DNA from: Neoceratodus forsteri
Taxonomy: Eukaryota > Chordata > Ceratodontiformes > Ceratodontidae
NCBI GenBank assembly: GCA_016271365.2
Contig: CM028131.1
Span: forward strand, 175,216,501 to 175,280,500
DNA: 64,000 nt
Direction: 5' to 3'
Part shown: positions 53,920-64,000 of the stretch, in pieces
How the letters are laid out: the number at the start of each line of letters is the position of its first letter
Position numbering within the stretch: the first letter of the stretch is position 1
Notes under the pieces: generated by a model
Told to the model about the DNA's origin: nothing
Database searches by the model: none
Seen by the model: only the letters and a program-made list of their open reading frames with translations
Position numbers and translations under genes: made by a program

Positions 53920-56025
53920 GCAAGGCAAAATTTATTTAAAAGATGCCCAATCCCAGAGGCTCAGGGTGCCATACAAATTGTTTATAAACAGTATTTAAAA
54001 TCAAAACACAACATCACAAAATGTTTATACAAGAAATAAAAGAATAAATAACTCCAATAAATCTCAGACTCTACTACAATTTATAATTTATATAACAAAG
54101 GCTTGGGAAAAAGGGATTGTCTTTAAGCGAGCCTTGAAAATAACCACAGTGGGTGCTTCCCTGACCTGAGCTGGCAATGAGTTCCACAGAACAGGAGCCA
54201 CAACACTAAAGGCTCTATCACCAGCTGATTTAAGCCTCTTTCTAGGAATGGTCAGGAAGCCCCCACTAGAAGATCGGAGAGGGTGGGTAGAGAGGGCAGG
54301 TGTCAGAAAGTCCAACAGATAACCAGGGTCCTGCCCATGTAGGGCCTTATAGGTGAGAAGACCCACCTTAAAGAGGATTCTCCACCTGATTGGCAGCCAG
54401 TGCAATTCATGCAACACCGGTGTAATATGGCAAAATTTTTGCTGCGCAGTCAGTAACCGGGCAGCTTCGTTTTACACCAGCTGCAGTCTGCAGAGATATC
54501 CCCCTGTAACCCCAAGGTAGAGCACCTTACAGTAGTCGAGCCTAGATGTGACTAAGGCATGTATCAAGGTAGGGAGGTCCAGAGGCGGAACAAGGGGCTT
54601 AATCCTCTCAATATTTCTGAGATGGAAAAAACAGGTACGAACCGTGGAGGATATTTGAGCCTCCATGGTTAAGTTCCTGTCCGGAATCACTCCAAGATTT
54701 CACATCCAAGAGGAGGCCTTCAATGACACAGCTCCAAGAACAAGTCCAGTTTCTGAGTCAGAGGCCATCCTATCACGAACTCTGTTCGACTCCACTACCA
54801 ATACCTCCATCTTGTCAGGGTTCAGTCATAACCAGCTGGAGGCCATCCAGTCGTTGATTTCAGCCAGAAAGATATTTAGCACATCCACTGTGTTGGATGT
54901 TCCTGGGGCAAAGGACAAATGTAGCTGAGTATCATCGGCATAACAATGAAAACCCAGACCATACTTCCTAATGACCCCTCCCAGGGGGAGCATGTACACT
55001 ATGAACAACATTGGGGCCCGTACCGATCCTTGAGGGACTCTGCAAAATAGGAGACTGGGTGTAGATGAAGAATTCCCCATCATAACCCGTTGCCTCCTGT
55101 TGATAAAAAAGGACTCAAACCAGTGGATGACAGTATCAGTGAGTCCACATAACTCCCTAAGGCGGACAAGCAGCACACAATGGTCCACAGTGTCAAACGC
55201 TGAAGAGAGATCAAGGAGAACAAGAATTGTCCTGTCCCCCTGATCTCTTGCCCTGAGGAGATCATTCTGCACCCGAAAAAGCACAGTTTCTGTACTATGT
55301 CTAGCCCGAAATGCCAACTGGAAGGGTTCATACAACTCATGAGTCACGAGGTGCTCTTCCAACTGAAGCGCTACCACCTTCTGCACCACCTTCACCAAAA
55401 ATGGAAGGTTGGATATAGGACGGTAATTTACCTTGACCTCCGGGTCCAAAGATTATTTCTTTAGGAGGGGTCTCACCAGAGCCTCCTTCAAGGCATCTGG
55501 AAAGACCCCCTCAGATAAGGAGCACCGGACAATCAAGGCAAACACCGGGTCAACAGAGTCAACACATCTCATTAAGAAATGCATTGGCACTGGGTCCAGC
55601 TCACCAAAGGTATGCTTCAAGTTGACTGCCACCTTGATGACCTCACTAACCTCCACTGGTCTAAACTCCCTCCAACTAGGCGGAGTGCACTCAGAACACA
55701 TAAGGCAACCACTGTCAGCTGTAACATTGCTGGCTGAAGAAGCCACCTGCCGGATCATGGACACTCTGTCCGAGAAAAAAACAAGCAAACTCTTCACATT
55801 CTGTATTAGAAAAAACCCTCCTGGGCTGCAGACAAGCAGGATGGAGAAGCCTGTCTACAGCCTGGAAGAGTAAAGCTGGTTGGTTCTCCCCAGCAACAAT
55901 CTCTCTGGACAGGAACGCTGCCTTCTTACGATTGATTGTCTCCTGGTACGCACTATAATGCATACGCAGGACCAGTTCAAAGGTGAAAAAAGTTATTGTA
56001 CTATCATTCTGAAATCCCATCAATA
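53920..56025 (-). mobile_element. L2/CR1-group LINE reverse transcriptase (minus strand, 5'-truncated)
   Basis: Minus-strand order. A pre-RT part at 56023-55453 has LDPVPMHFL in place of the usual APGPD-type block. RT at 55449-54826 has NYRPISNLPFLVKVVQKVVA, VLLDLSSAFDTVDH, RVPQGSVRAPMLF and HCYADDTQLHLSF, with YADD intact over a 207-codon frame. The C-terminus (IERIKPLVPPLDLPTLIHAL; TSRLDYCKVLY; LHWLPIRWRILFKVGLLTYK; GDRAFSVVAPVLWNSLP) runs to 54088. The 3' end holds AAGGC repeats and a TTTATT box near 53925-53950. Endonuclease and ORF1 are missing. Frameshifts separate the pieces. Confidence 0.88.
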
Positions 56026-56387
56026 GTACAACTTTCTGTTCTTTGAGCTGCCACCTGATGGGTGGAAACTGCGCTTCTCACAAAACAAATTCAAAGAGCA
56101 ATGGCGGCGGCACTTAGCAAGTGATCTGGAAAGCGGTTTGAATAAAGTTTGAACACGTACTGCCTTAATAGGCTCCGTGTTTTCAAGCTTTCAATTTGTC
56201 AGTTTTTTTAAACAGCTGCTGTTTGCATTTTGGGTTGGGAACAGAAAGAACGGCAGTGAGGACCGGGATCTTTGGGGTTGGGTGAGGAGCAAGTCTGTAG
56301 CAAGGACTGGGACCAAGCAGGACCTTGAACATACAAGATATGAAACCTTGTGAAATGTAAGAGAAAAAAAATGAAGGGAGCCATATT

Positions 56388-56568
56388 CTATATTAAATAG
56401 TTAATGGGTGACCATCCACAACTAAAGTGGTGTTTCCCATCTCGGGAGTTGATAACATCATGGAGACCTCTGGAGCTTCACTCTCAAGGTCTAAATGATG
56501 TCATCAACACCCTCAATGGAAACACAGCCTTGTTGTGGATGGTCTCCCATCAACTATTCTATATATAG
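56388..56568. mobile_element. Near-complete 181-bp palindrome
   Basis: The left arm from CTATATTAAATAGTTAATGG, with GACCATCCACAAC, GGTGTTTCCCAT and TTGATAACATCATGGAGACC, pairs with the right arm ending GTTGTGGATGGTCTCCCATC and CTATATATAG. The loop is very short, around GCTTCACTCTC. Non-coding. A fold-back MITE is the simplest reading. Confidence 0.8.
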
Positions 56569-59044
56569 AGGTTAGATAGTATGTCACCATCATGTTCCTT
56601 CACCTTTTTACTGAACAGAACCAATCAGAGTGCAATTCTCAAAATGCTGATGACATCACAATAGGACTGAGCAGCACTGAAGCTAGCAATTCAAATAATA
56701 GAAAAACAGTAGCATCTTCACACTGGCTATTAAAAAGATTTCAACTGGTGGTGTAGAAAATGAATACACAATAACTAGACTCAAAATGCAAAATTTATTT
56801 CCATTTGTGATGGAACAAGACTTTCATAACTCACTTGTGGTTTTTGCCACTTCTGAGTTGTGATCTTACCACCGCATAATTAGAGATACTGTAAGTCACA
56901 TACTATATCTTTAGTCAGGCCATTGCACACCCCTATTTATCCTAATTTAGAATGCTTGAGTGGCTAAACTAAATATCTGTAATGTTTCACTCTCAAAATA
57001 TTGTATAAATATATATACTTCACCATTCATGGCTTACAGACCTTATCACTCATTAGTGGAGATTAATGTGTTATTCTACCACAATCCATTATGTATTCCC
57101 TATACTTTGTACCTGTATCAGGATATACTGGGACTTATCTCAGGTTACCGCTGTAGATGTGATACAGCAGGGTTGACCTTCCTTGAATCCATTAACTAGA
57201 AATGAACAGAACAGAGCAGAACAGAAAAGAATATAGAAAACAATGGTTAGAAATAGAGAACTCTGACTGACTAACAATATTCTAAAACTGTCAGGTTAAT
57301 GACCAGAAACCCTCATGTATGTAGCACCATTCGAACTATAACTATGAAAAGATTTCTTTAAAAAACTGAAAACATTTTAGTTTGATATTTACATTCAAGT
57401 ACTCCAAGGGTTGGGTTACCTTTGTTAATGTAAGCTGAGTGAATAAGGTCTTGGCTGCAATTCATGCCTTATGACCCCTAGGTTTAAATTAAATGATGGT
57501 AACCTGACCCCTGGCAAGACCTTAAAGAATAAGAATTGAATTTTGGAATACTATAGGGCATTGAGATGTATTGTACAAAGCAATGCTGCAGACTTTAATG
57601 CCCTCCTTATAATATAAACGTACCAACTGCATGACTCTCAAGAAAAGCCTTATTGAGACTGTTCATGATGCATGTTTGTGAGTTAGCTAACTTTTTTTTA
57701 TTCTTTGATAACTGGGTAACTAGTCAGATCAGGCAGTTAAGAGGTGGCCCTTGAGTCTGGACTTTTAGTAGTGAGAATAAAAAATAATTTGATAACATTG
57801 GCCATGTTTAGTGTTTTTTGTGATCCCTTGTTGTCCTGTTTGACACACAACGCTCGGAGTCAGTCTCCAATAATTAAGTGTGTCCCTCTTTTTGTGATTT
57901 TCATTTCTCTGTGGACAGTAAAATATTAGATGTCCCTCCATACTGCACTTTGGCAGTCTTACTGTCCCAAGAAAGTTTCAGGATGGCAATGTGACCTATC
58001 TGGGTGGACCACAGACATTCCAACTGAATGGCCAACAGAGAAAGCTGTAAAGGGGAAAATGTGCAGTTTGGCCTGCAAGTGAAGGGAAAGTAACACTGGA
58101 AGCTCCTTTACTTTCATTAAATAGAATGAACTATCTTCTGCTCCAGCCTGTTCATTACACCTTACTTACTTGTCTATCTCTTTTTTACCCATGCCATATC
58201 ACAAAATAGGTACTACCGAAAGACAGACAGACAGACAGATGGACAGGTGACTCAGAATGGTAGATGATGTGATATATTTATTTCAATTAAGATGGCTTAA
58301 AATCATGAGAGGTGAAGGTGAGTTAGTAAGGTGCTGCACACAAAAGGAGGGATAATGTTCAAGCACAGTAGCAACAATTCTTCGTCTCATACTACATAGT
58401 TTCTTCTAGAGCAGACATGAATGGTTTACAAATGTATAATCAGGCCCTTCAAACTTTAATGGTTTGAGTCTTTATCAAGTAGAAACTAACCTGGCAGTCA
58501 AAGTTCACGTTGTTTTGTATCATTTAGCTGATTAAGCAAGTTGAACTTTATTGATTTAGATAGCTGCTTGAACAGGTACATATTACCTACCTCACCCCAA
58601 CTCCTGCTCCATTCTTTCTCTTCCTGCCCACAGTCTGTAGGCATACACACTATACTTTTATGTCACATTGGTGGGTATGGCAGTGCCATCTGCTAAGATG
58701 GACCACTTGTTTTGTTTTTTTCTTCCCCCATCCTCAAAGACACAGGTACAACCTGGTGCCCACATGCTACATGCACAGGCATGTGTGTCCTCTCCTTCCT
58801 AATATTCTACTGGTTGCACTGCCACCTGTTACTACCTAGGTGGGAGTCCTGCAGAGGGGAGTGTAACCCTCCTACCCAAGAGGAGGAGGTGGACATCCAC
58901 TGGGATATATAATCTTCCTCTTGATAGTTCACCACAGTGTCTCAAGCCCAAAGGATAAACGTATTGTCACCCACATACCAAGTGGTGTCCTCCACCTCTG
59001 TATCATCAACCAAACACCAACTGCCATCAAAGCCATCTCCTGAA
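56569..59044. other. Unassigned AT-rich stretch with minor repeats
   Basis: No frame above 80 codons and no protein motif. (GACA)n occurs at 58222-58243. A possible old L2 or SINE tail on the minus strand lies at 57688-57722 (TTTTTTTATTCTTTGATAAC...GGGTAAC), resembling the complement of GTTACCAAAGAATAAAAA. Confidence 0.5.
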
Positions 59045-61990
59045 ACACAGAAACATAGAAAATGTGAGCAGGAGACCATTGGTTCATCAAGTCTGCTCAA
59101 TTTTACCCTATCCTACTCCGGGACCTAATGTCCAGTGGGTGTTATTGCCCTCACCCCCCAGACCCCTGCCTTTCTGCTTTCCCCCATGTAACTGTTAAGC
59201 CCTTTACTCAGCTTCACTCATGTTTGAAACCATTAATGGTTTTTACACTCCCCATCTCTGCTGGTAGGCTAATCCATCGCTCAGCCACTATCTCTGTAAA
59301 ATAAAACCTTCTCACATCCCCCTGGAATCCCTCCCCCACATACTTCCACTCAAGACACCCATGTGATTCATCAGTTATGCTGAATATTTCCCCACAATCA
59401 ACCTTGTTCATTCCTTTCAGAAACTTGAAGGTCTCTATCATATCTCCCAACTCCCTTCTGGCCACCAGTGAGTATATGTTCAGGACCTTAAGATGATCAT
59501 CATAGGATCTGCCCTACTGGCCCTGAATATTTTGATTACCCTACACTGTACCATCTTAACTCTGTCTTTGCCTTTTCTTTGGTTCTGGCTCCAGAACTGG
59601 GCACAGTATTCCAGATGCAGCCCCACAAGTGATCTATAGAGAGACAGTATCACTTCCTTCCTCCTACTGTCAAATCCCATCCTGATGCACCCCATAATCC
59701 TGCTTACCTTGCTGTAGGCCATGTTACATTGGCTAGATTGTTTTAGGAAGTAGCTTATGATGACTCTGAGGTTCATTTCCATGGTGGTAGTGTCCAGCTT
59801 AACCCCTTTCATCCAGTATTCCTTCCTGAGGTTCTTGTTCCCTATTTACAGTACCTTGCACTTTTTGGCATTGAATTTCAACTGCCAAACTTTACACCAC
59901 CTCACTAATCTTTGCCGGTCCCTCTGCAGTGCCCTAACCCTTTCTTCACTGTTTACCCTGCCACAGAGCTTAGTGACATCTGTGAAGAGACATACCTTGC
60001 CTCATATTCCTTCTTCTATGTCACTGACGAACACATTGAAAAGGACTTTCCCAAAGATTGAACCCTGTATCACAACATTCATGACCTTCTTCTGCCCTGA
60101 CTTGACATTGTTTGCCACAACTCACTGTTGTCTCCCCTCCCCCCGGCAGCTTCACACCATCAAGCTAGATCCTTCTCTGTTCCTAAATCCTCTAACTTTA
60201 TCAGCAACCTTCTGTATAGCACAAAGTCATATGCCATGCTCAAGTCAAAGCAGAGCACTGCTTGTCCCTTGTCCACTGTCATAGTCACCCAGTCAAAGAA
60301 TCAGGTTGATCTGAAAAGATATCCCTACCACAAACCCATGCTGCCTTTGAGTAGTGTCTCCATTAATTTACTTGTTATTTAGGTAAGATTAACAGCTCTG
60401 TAGTTTCATGGTTGATCTTTGTCTCCTTCCTTGTCAAGCATGACTATTTCTACTACCCTCTAGTCTTTCAAAACCACTTCTCACTGTAGGGAGCCACTGA
60501 ATAGCCCTGCCAGTGGTTCAGTCAGTTCTGATACCAGTTGTCTGAGCACCCTTAGGTGCATGCCATATGGCCCGGAAGTCATCAATTTTCAGGGCTGCTT
60601 GCCCTTTTCTGATCCATTCTCCCATTAACATCACCTGCCCTATTTCTGCTATCCCCTTTGCAGCAGCCATTATGCCACTTTCAGGCAAGGGCCCACTATC
60701 CTCTATTGTGAACACAGACCAACAGTAGTAATTTAGAATGGCTGCCTTCTGCTTATCCTCCTTTGTCACCCTGTCCACTCCATCAGCCTAATAATGCCTC
60801 CTCTCATTTTCTTTCTTCCCTAATGTACCTAAAGAATTTTCTCCTGTTGACCCCCCTCTGCTATATGCAGTTATGTGTCTACTTTTGTACCCCTCACCAC
60901 CTTGGGGACTAGGTCAGAAATGGCATGGTCAAAAATTGCATCTTGCAGACACCAGATATTGGGAGCAGTGAAAAACCACGCTAATAAAAATAAACCATCT
61001 CCAAAACCATGCACACTGTTATGACAGCACAATTTTTGCCCTTGCCATTTTGCTGATGCCATCTTGACCAGATACTCATCGCCTTGTTGGCCTCCTACAT
61101 TCTTAACTGGTATTCGCCTCATTCCTCCTCTCCAACTTTTTCTTTGTATCTAATGAAGGCCCCTTTTTAGCTTTCACTGCCTTCTTGGCATTCGTTGAGA
61201 ACCAGACAGTCTCTAGTGCCTCCTACTCATACAAACCTTTGTCAGGCATGACTTAGGTGCCTCTAGAATGGTGCCTTTAATTACTCCTCACCTCTCCACC
61301 ACCTTGATTTCATTTACTCCCCTCAGCTTACCCTGGTCTAGTTCCCTCATTTAATCAAAGTCTGTGCTTCTGAAATCTAGAACCAATGTCTTTGAAGAGG
61401 ATATACTGGTACCTACAGTCAGTTTGAACCATATGGTGTTATGGTCACTGGGTGCCAGAAGCTCCCCAACCCTCAACTCACCTACCATTTCCAAGTAGGT
61501 GAACACCACATACAGAATGAAAGTTTACTTTGTGGGTTCTCTGACCAGTGACATGAACAAACAGTTCTGCCATGTGTTTAGCAGTGCCTGACTCTTGGTT
61601 CTCTTACCTACCTGAATACCCAATCTATGTCTTGTAGATGGAGATCCCCACCACCACTACCTCCCCTTTAATGTCCCCCTTCTAAATCTCTGTCCCAAGC
61701 TTCCCATCTCCTTTGCCCCCCCCCATCCGGGTAGTCTGTAGACCACTCCCATGAACAACTTGTTGCCCTACTTGGCCATGAGCTGGACCCACAGTGATTC
61801 TGTCCTCCCTTTCCTCCCTGATGAACCCTTGCTCAACTGCTTCTGTCTTCCATGACATAAAGGGCTACCCATTCATCCCCATTTCCTATACCCATATCAT
61901 ATCTATACATGGTATATCCTGATGAAGTCCCAGTTATTTTTGCCAGTGGTCCATGTTTCTGTGAAGGCTATCTGCTTGGCCATCTATTCC
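59045..61990 (-). mobile_element. CR1-type LINE, strongly decayed (minus strand)
   Basis: The 3' end is the AAACATAGAAAATGTG motif near 59050. C-terminal parts at 59465-59214 (DMIETFKFLKGMNK) and 59812-59480 (VILSLYRSLVGLHLEYC) follow. RT at 59820-60540 has VWQLKFNAKKCKVL and LFTDVTKLCG, where FADDT has decayed. A pre-RT segment at 60778-60518 has ILNYYCWSVFT. The linker at about 61440-61130 has TLVLDFRSTDF, preceded by endonuclease traces up to about 61980. The region 60880-61100 does not align to CR1 and may be a further insertion of about 200 bp. Stops are frequent throughout, so it is older than the copy at 8.7-12.2 kb. Confidence 0.8.
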
Positions 61991-62740
61991 AAGCCCTAAG
62001 TCAACTGGCAGTGGAAAATCAGCAGGAGATCCAGTTATAGACTTTCATATGTTTGGCAAATAGCAACATTTAATTCCAGTACTTGACAAAACATTTGCAC
62101 TCAAACAAGGCAGGTATTTTCTATGTGATCTAAAATAAACTGCATTTTTGTTTGTTCCTTAGGGCCAAGATCAAGATTAATCAGCATGAAGTTTTGCTGC
62201 TTCTTTCTCGTCAAACAATCTGAACCAAGTCTTTTCAGGACAACTCTTAAAAACAATGTTTTCCTTCCTTCCATTAGCACATGTATGAGTGTATATGTTA
62301 TTGAGAGATAGAGAATTACAGTAGCTGAAGAAATCCTGCAAGAAGCACAAAGGCTTGATAAAGTGAGGACTTTTATAGTGGATATGTCTACCACTAAAAA
62401 GTGTAATACCAAGCAGATATGAGAAGAAACCATTTTTGCAGTGGAAGATGAGCTGACATTCAGAAAGACAGATTCTCATCAGTAACATAATTTATCAATA
62501 GATGTTCTCCAGTCATGACATCCAAAAAATATGACCCACTGGAAAATCACAAGAAATATTGACCAGGAAATAGCAATGAAAACAGCGCCTGATAATAATG
62601 TATCTTCTCATAAGCTGGAGCTACAGTAAGTTTCTCTGAATTGAGCCAGAAAAGATATACATGCAATCATATCATGAGATATTGCAGGATTCTTTTCAAA
62701 ATCAGGTGATACTAGCTGGTTTAAATTAATTACTGAAATC
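61991..62740. other. Unassigned sequence
   Basis: A few 100-codon minus-strand frames have no recognisable domain. No clear repeat end. Confidence 0.45.
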
Positions 62741-62744
62741 TGCA

Positions 62745-64000
62745 TACAGTAATATGCCTGCAAGAAACATGGGTAGAACAGAAAAATAACTCAGTAATAA
62801 ATACATACCAAGTATTATATTCCATGCCCCTGCAAGAAAATTCTATTTATCTGAGAAAGCAATTGGTGGCATCTTAATTGTACCGACTGTGATGGTGAAT
62901 ATCTGTTTCATGAGTTTATTGTGTGCAGCAGAAAATATATTAAATGTCTTGTAGAAATAGAAAAGTTAGCTGTTATGTTCTGTAATGTGTATGTTACTTG
63001 TGTAAGAACAAAACAGCATACCACTCAATGGCCATTTCTTACAAATCAGTTAAGTTCATGTCAAGATACAGTAAGTGTCTAGAAACTTAAGTATTCCTCA
63101 TAGGTGAACTGAACTCTAGGATACGGAATTTTGACACTGAGGAGGAACACTATATAGAACTCCCATTTGGAAAATACGGATTTATAGCAGAAACAATCAA
63201 CTGATCTGAAAACTAATAAAAACTGTTTAAAACTGAGAACATTTGTGAAAGAGAACTGCTTGGTAATGTTAGATGGGACACTTGAGGGGGGTACATTTGG
63301 AGCACCTACATACTTTTCTTCTTGCTACTCCTCAGTGACAGACCATGTGATATACTCATTAACAATTATTGAAAAATACTTATCACTGATAGTTATAACA
63401 TATGTAGAAGTGATCACAGTCCATTAGTTCATAAATGGGATAACAGCAAGGAAAATAAAAATACACAGTATTCTGACAATAAGAATATGCAGATAAAATA
63501 GTATAAAATGGGATGGCCTAGTAAGTTAGAAAATAACAGAATTATTACTGTATATGCAAATGAAACTGAAGAACTGGGAAATGTGATGTTACTTGAGCTA
63601 AAAACAGAACTCATATGTTATTTTGCAAAGCATTTTTAATCTCCAATTTTATATAAAAAATACCAAACAACAGTTACCTATAACATGGTTCAACAGTGAC
63701 TGTAAGAGAGACAAGGCTAAATTACCGACTTTGGTAAAATAAGTAAAAAATTACCCTGCATGAGAAAATGTGTCCTACAGCACATAACTCACCAATAGAA
63801 AGTCTGTGGGAGCTTTTTATACTGAACCCAAACTATCTCATCAGAACATATCTGTGAAATTTAATGAGCAAAACAATAGATGCAAATGTTGGTAAACCTT
63901 TTTTGGCTATAAATTGCAAAACGAACCATAGATTTCCTTTTTATAGTAACATTTTATTGAGTTTGTTTTTTTAGGAAAACACAGGCAAACAGGAGACGGT
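62745..64000 (+). mobile_element. Old LINE endonuclease remnant running off the window end
   Basis: The plus-strand reading gives ICLQETWVEQKNN (the Glu block of APE endonucleases), AIGGILIVPTV in a shifted frame, and VYVTCVRTKQ. Then ELNSRIRNFDTEEEHYIELP, a GxLNSRIG-type block in place of GDFN, a GGTFGAPTYF region, and DHVIYSLTIIEKYLS. A WFNSDCKRDKAKLP segment near 63695 matches the post-endonuclease linker of some LINEs. The endonuclease style (LNSRIG, WFxxxC) differs from the CR1 and L2 copies here. The clade is unassigned. RT would lie beyond 64000. Confidence 0.6.

Noticed and set aside
1..64000. Host protein-coding gene, rRNA, tRNA or CRISPR array
   Set aside because: All credible coding sequence is from mobile elements. 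tRNA-like boxes belong to SINEs. No regularly spaced short repeats with unique spacers were seen.

Overview
This window looks like intergenic DNA from a repeat-rich vertebrate genome. I found no convincing host gene and no rRNA, tRNA gene or CRISPR. It is a mosaic of decayed, truncated and nested transposable elements. The mixture is CR1-type and L2-type LINEs, an MIR/CORE-like tRNA SINE, a split-direct-repeat tyrosine-recombinase retrotransposon (Ngaro/DIRS order), a BED-finger hAT transposon, and several large snap-back palindromes. That mixture suggests a large-genomed tetrapod or lobe-finned lineage such as a caecilian or lungfish. The species assignment is inference only.

Layout. 0-2.2 kb: microsatellite, decayed minisatellites and a probable L2-like 3' end. 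2.2-6.2 kb: a plus-strand CR1 copy split by a 5'-truncated L2-type LINE. 6.6-7.5 kb: endonuclease remnant of another LINE. 8.2-8.4 kb: a palindromic element. 8.75-12.2 kb: a minus-strand CR1 with ORF1 (SGNH), endonuclease and RT parts. 12.2-13.1 kb: minus-strand LINE endonuclease. 13.14-13.76 kb: a retroposed insertion with target-site duplications and a poly-A tail. 14.2-16.1 kb: duplicated blocks of unknown origin. 16.2-20.6 kb: a long minus-strand LINE with four insertions. 20.63-28.68 kb: a structurally complete Ngaro-like element on the minus strand. 29.0-29.5 kb: a tRNA-head/CR1 chimera. 30.1-32.6 kb: tandem monomers, a truncated L2 5' end and parts of two other LINEs. 34.25-34.47 kb: a SINE. 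36.1-45.1 kb: a hAT-type region with a minus-strand transposase and a second, convergent BED-finger reading frame, with three consecutive long palindromes between them. 45.5-50.8 kb: a terminal-inverted-repeat element interrupted by a nearly full L2 that carries a 2A-like motif. 50.9-53.6 kb: a CR1 with its RT core deleted. 53.9-56.0 kb: a minus-strand LINE RT. 56.4 kb: a palindrome. 59.0-62.0 kb: a decayed minus-strand CR1. 62.7-64.0 kb: a further LINE endonuclease running off the edge.

How the parts relate. The CR1 and L2 copies would have been the autonomous engines. The SINE at 34.3 kb ends in the same tail motif as the L2 at 45.9-49.7 kb, which fits use of L2 machinery. The Ngaro-like element keeps long gag and RT frames but has lost key recombinase and hydrolase residues. 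The hAT transposase is broken by frameshifts. Nothing here appears able to move by itself today. The most unusual part is the 36-45 kb region.
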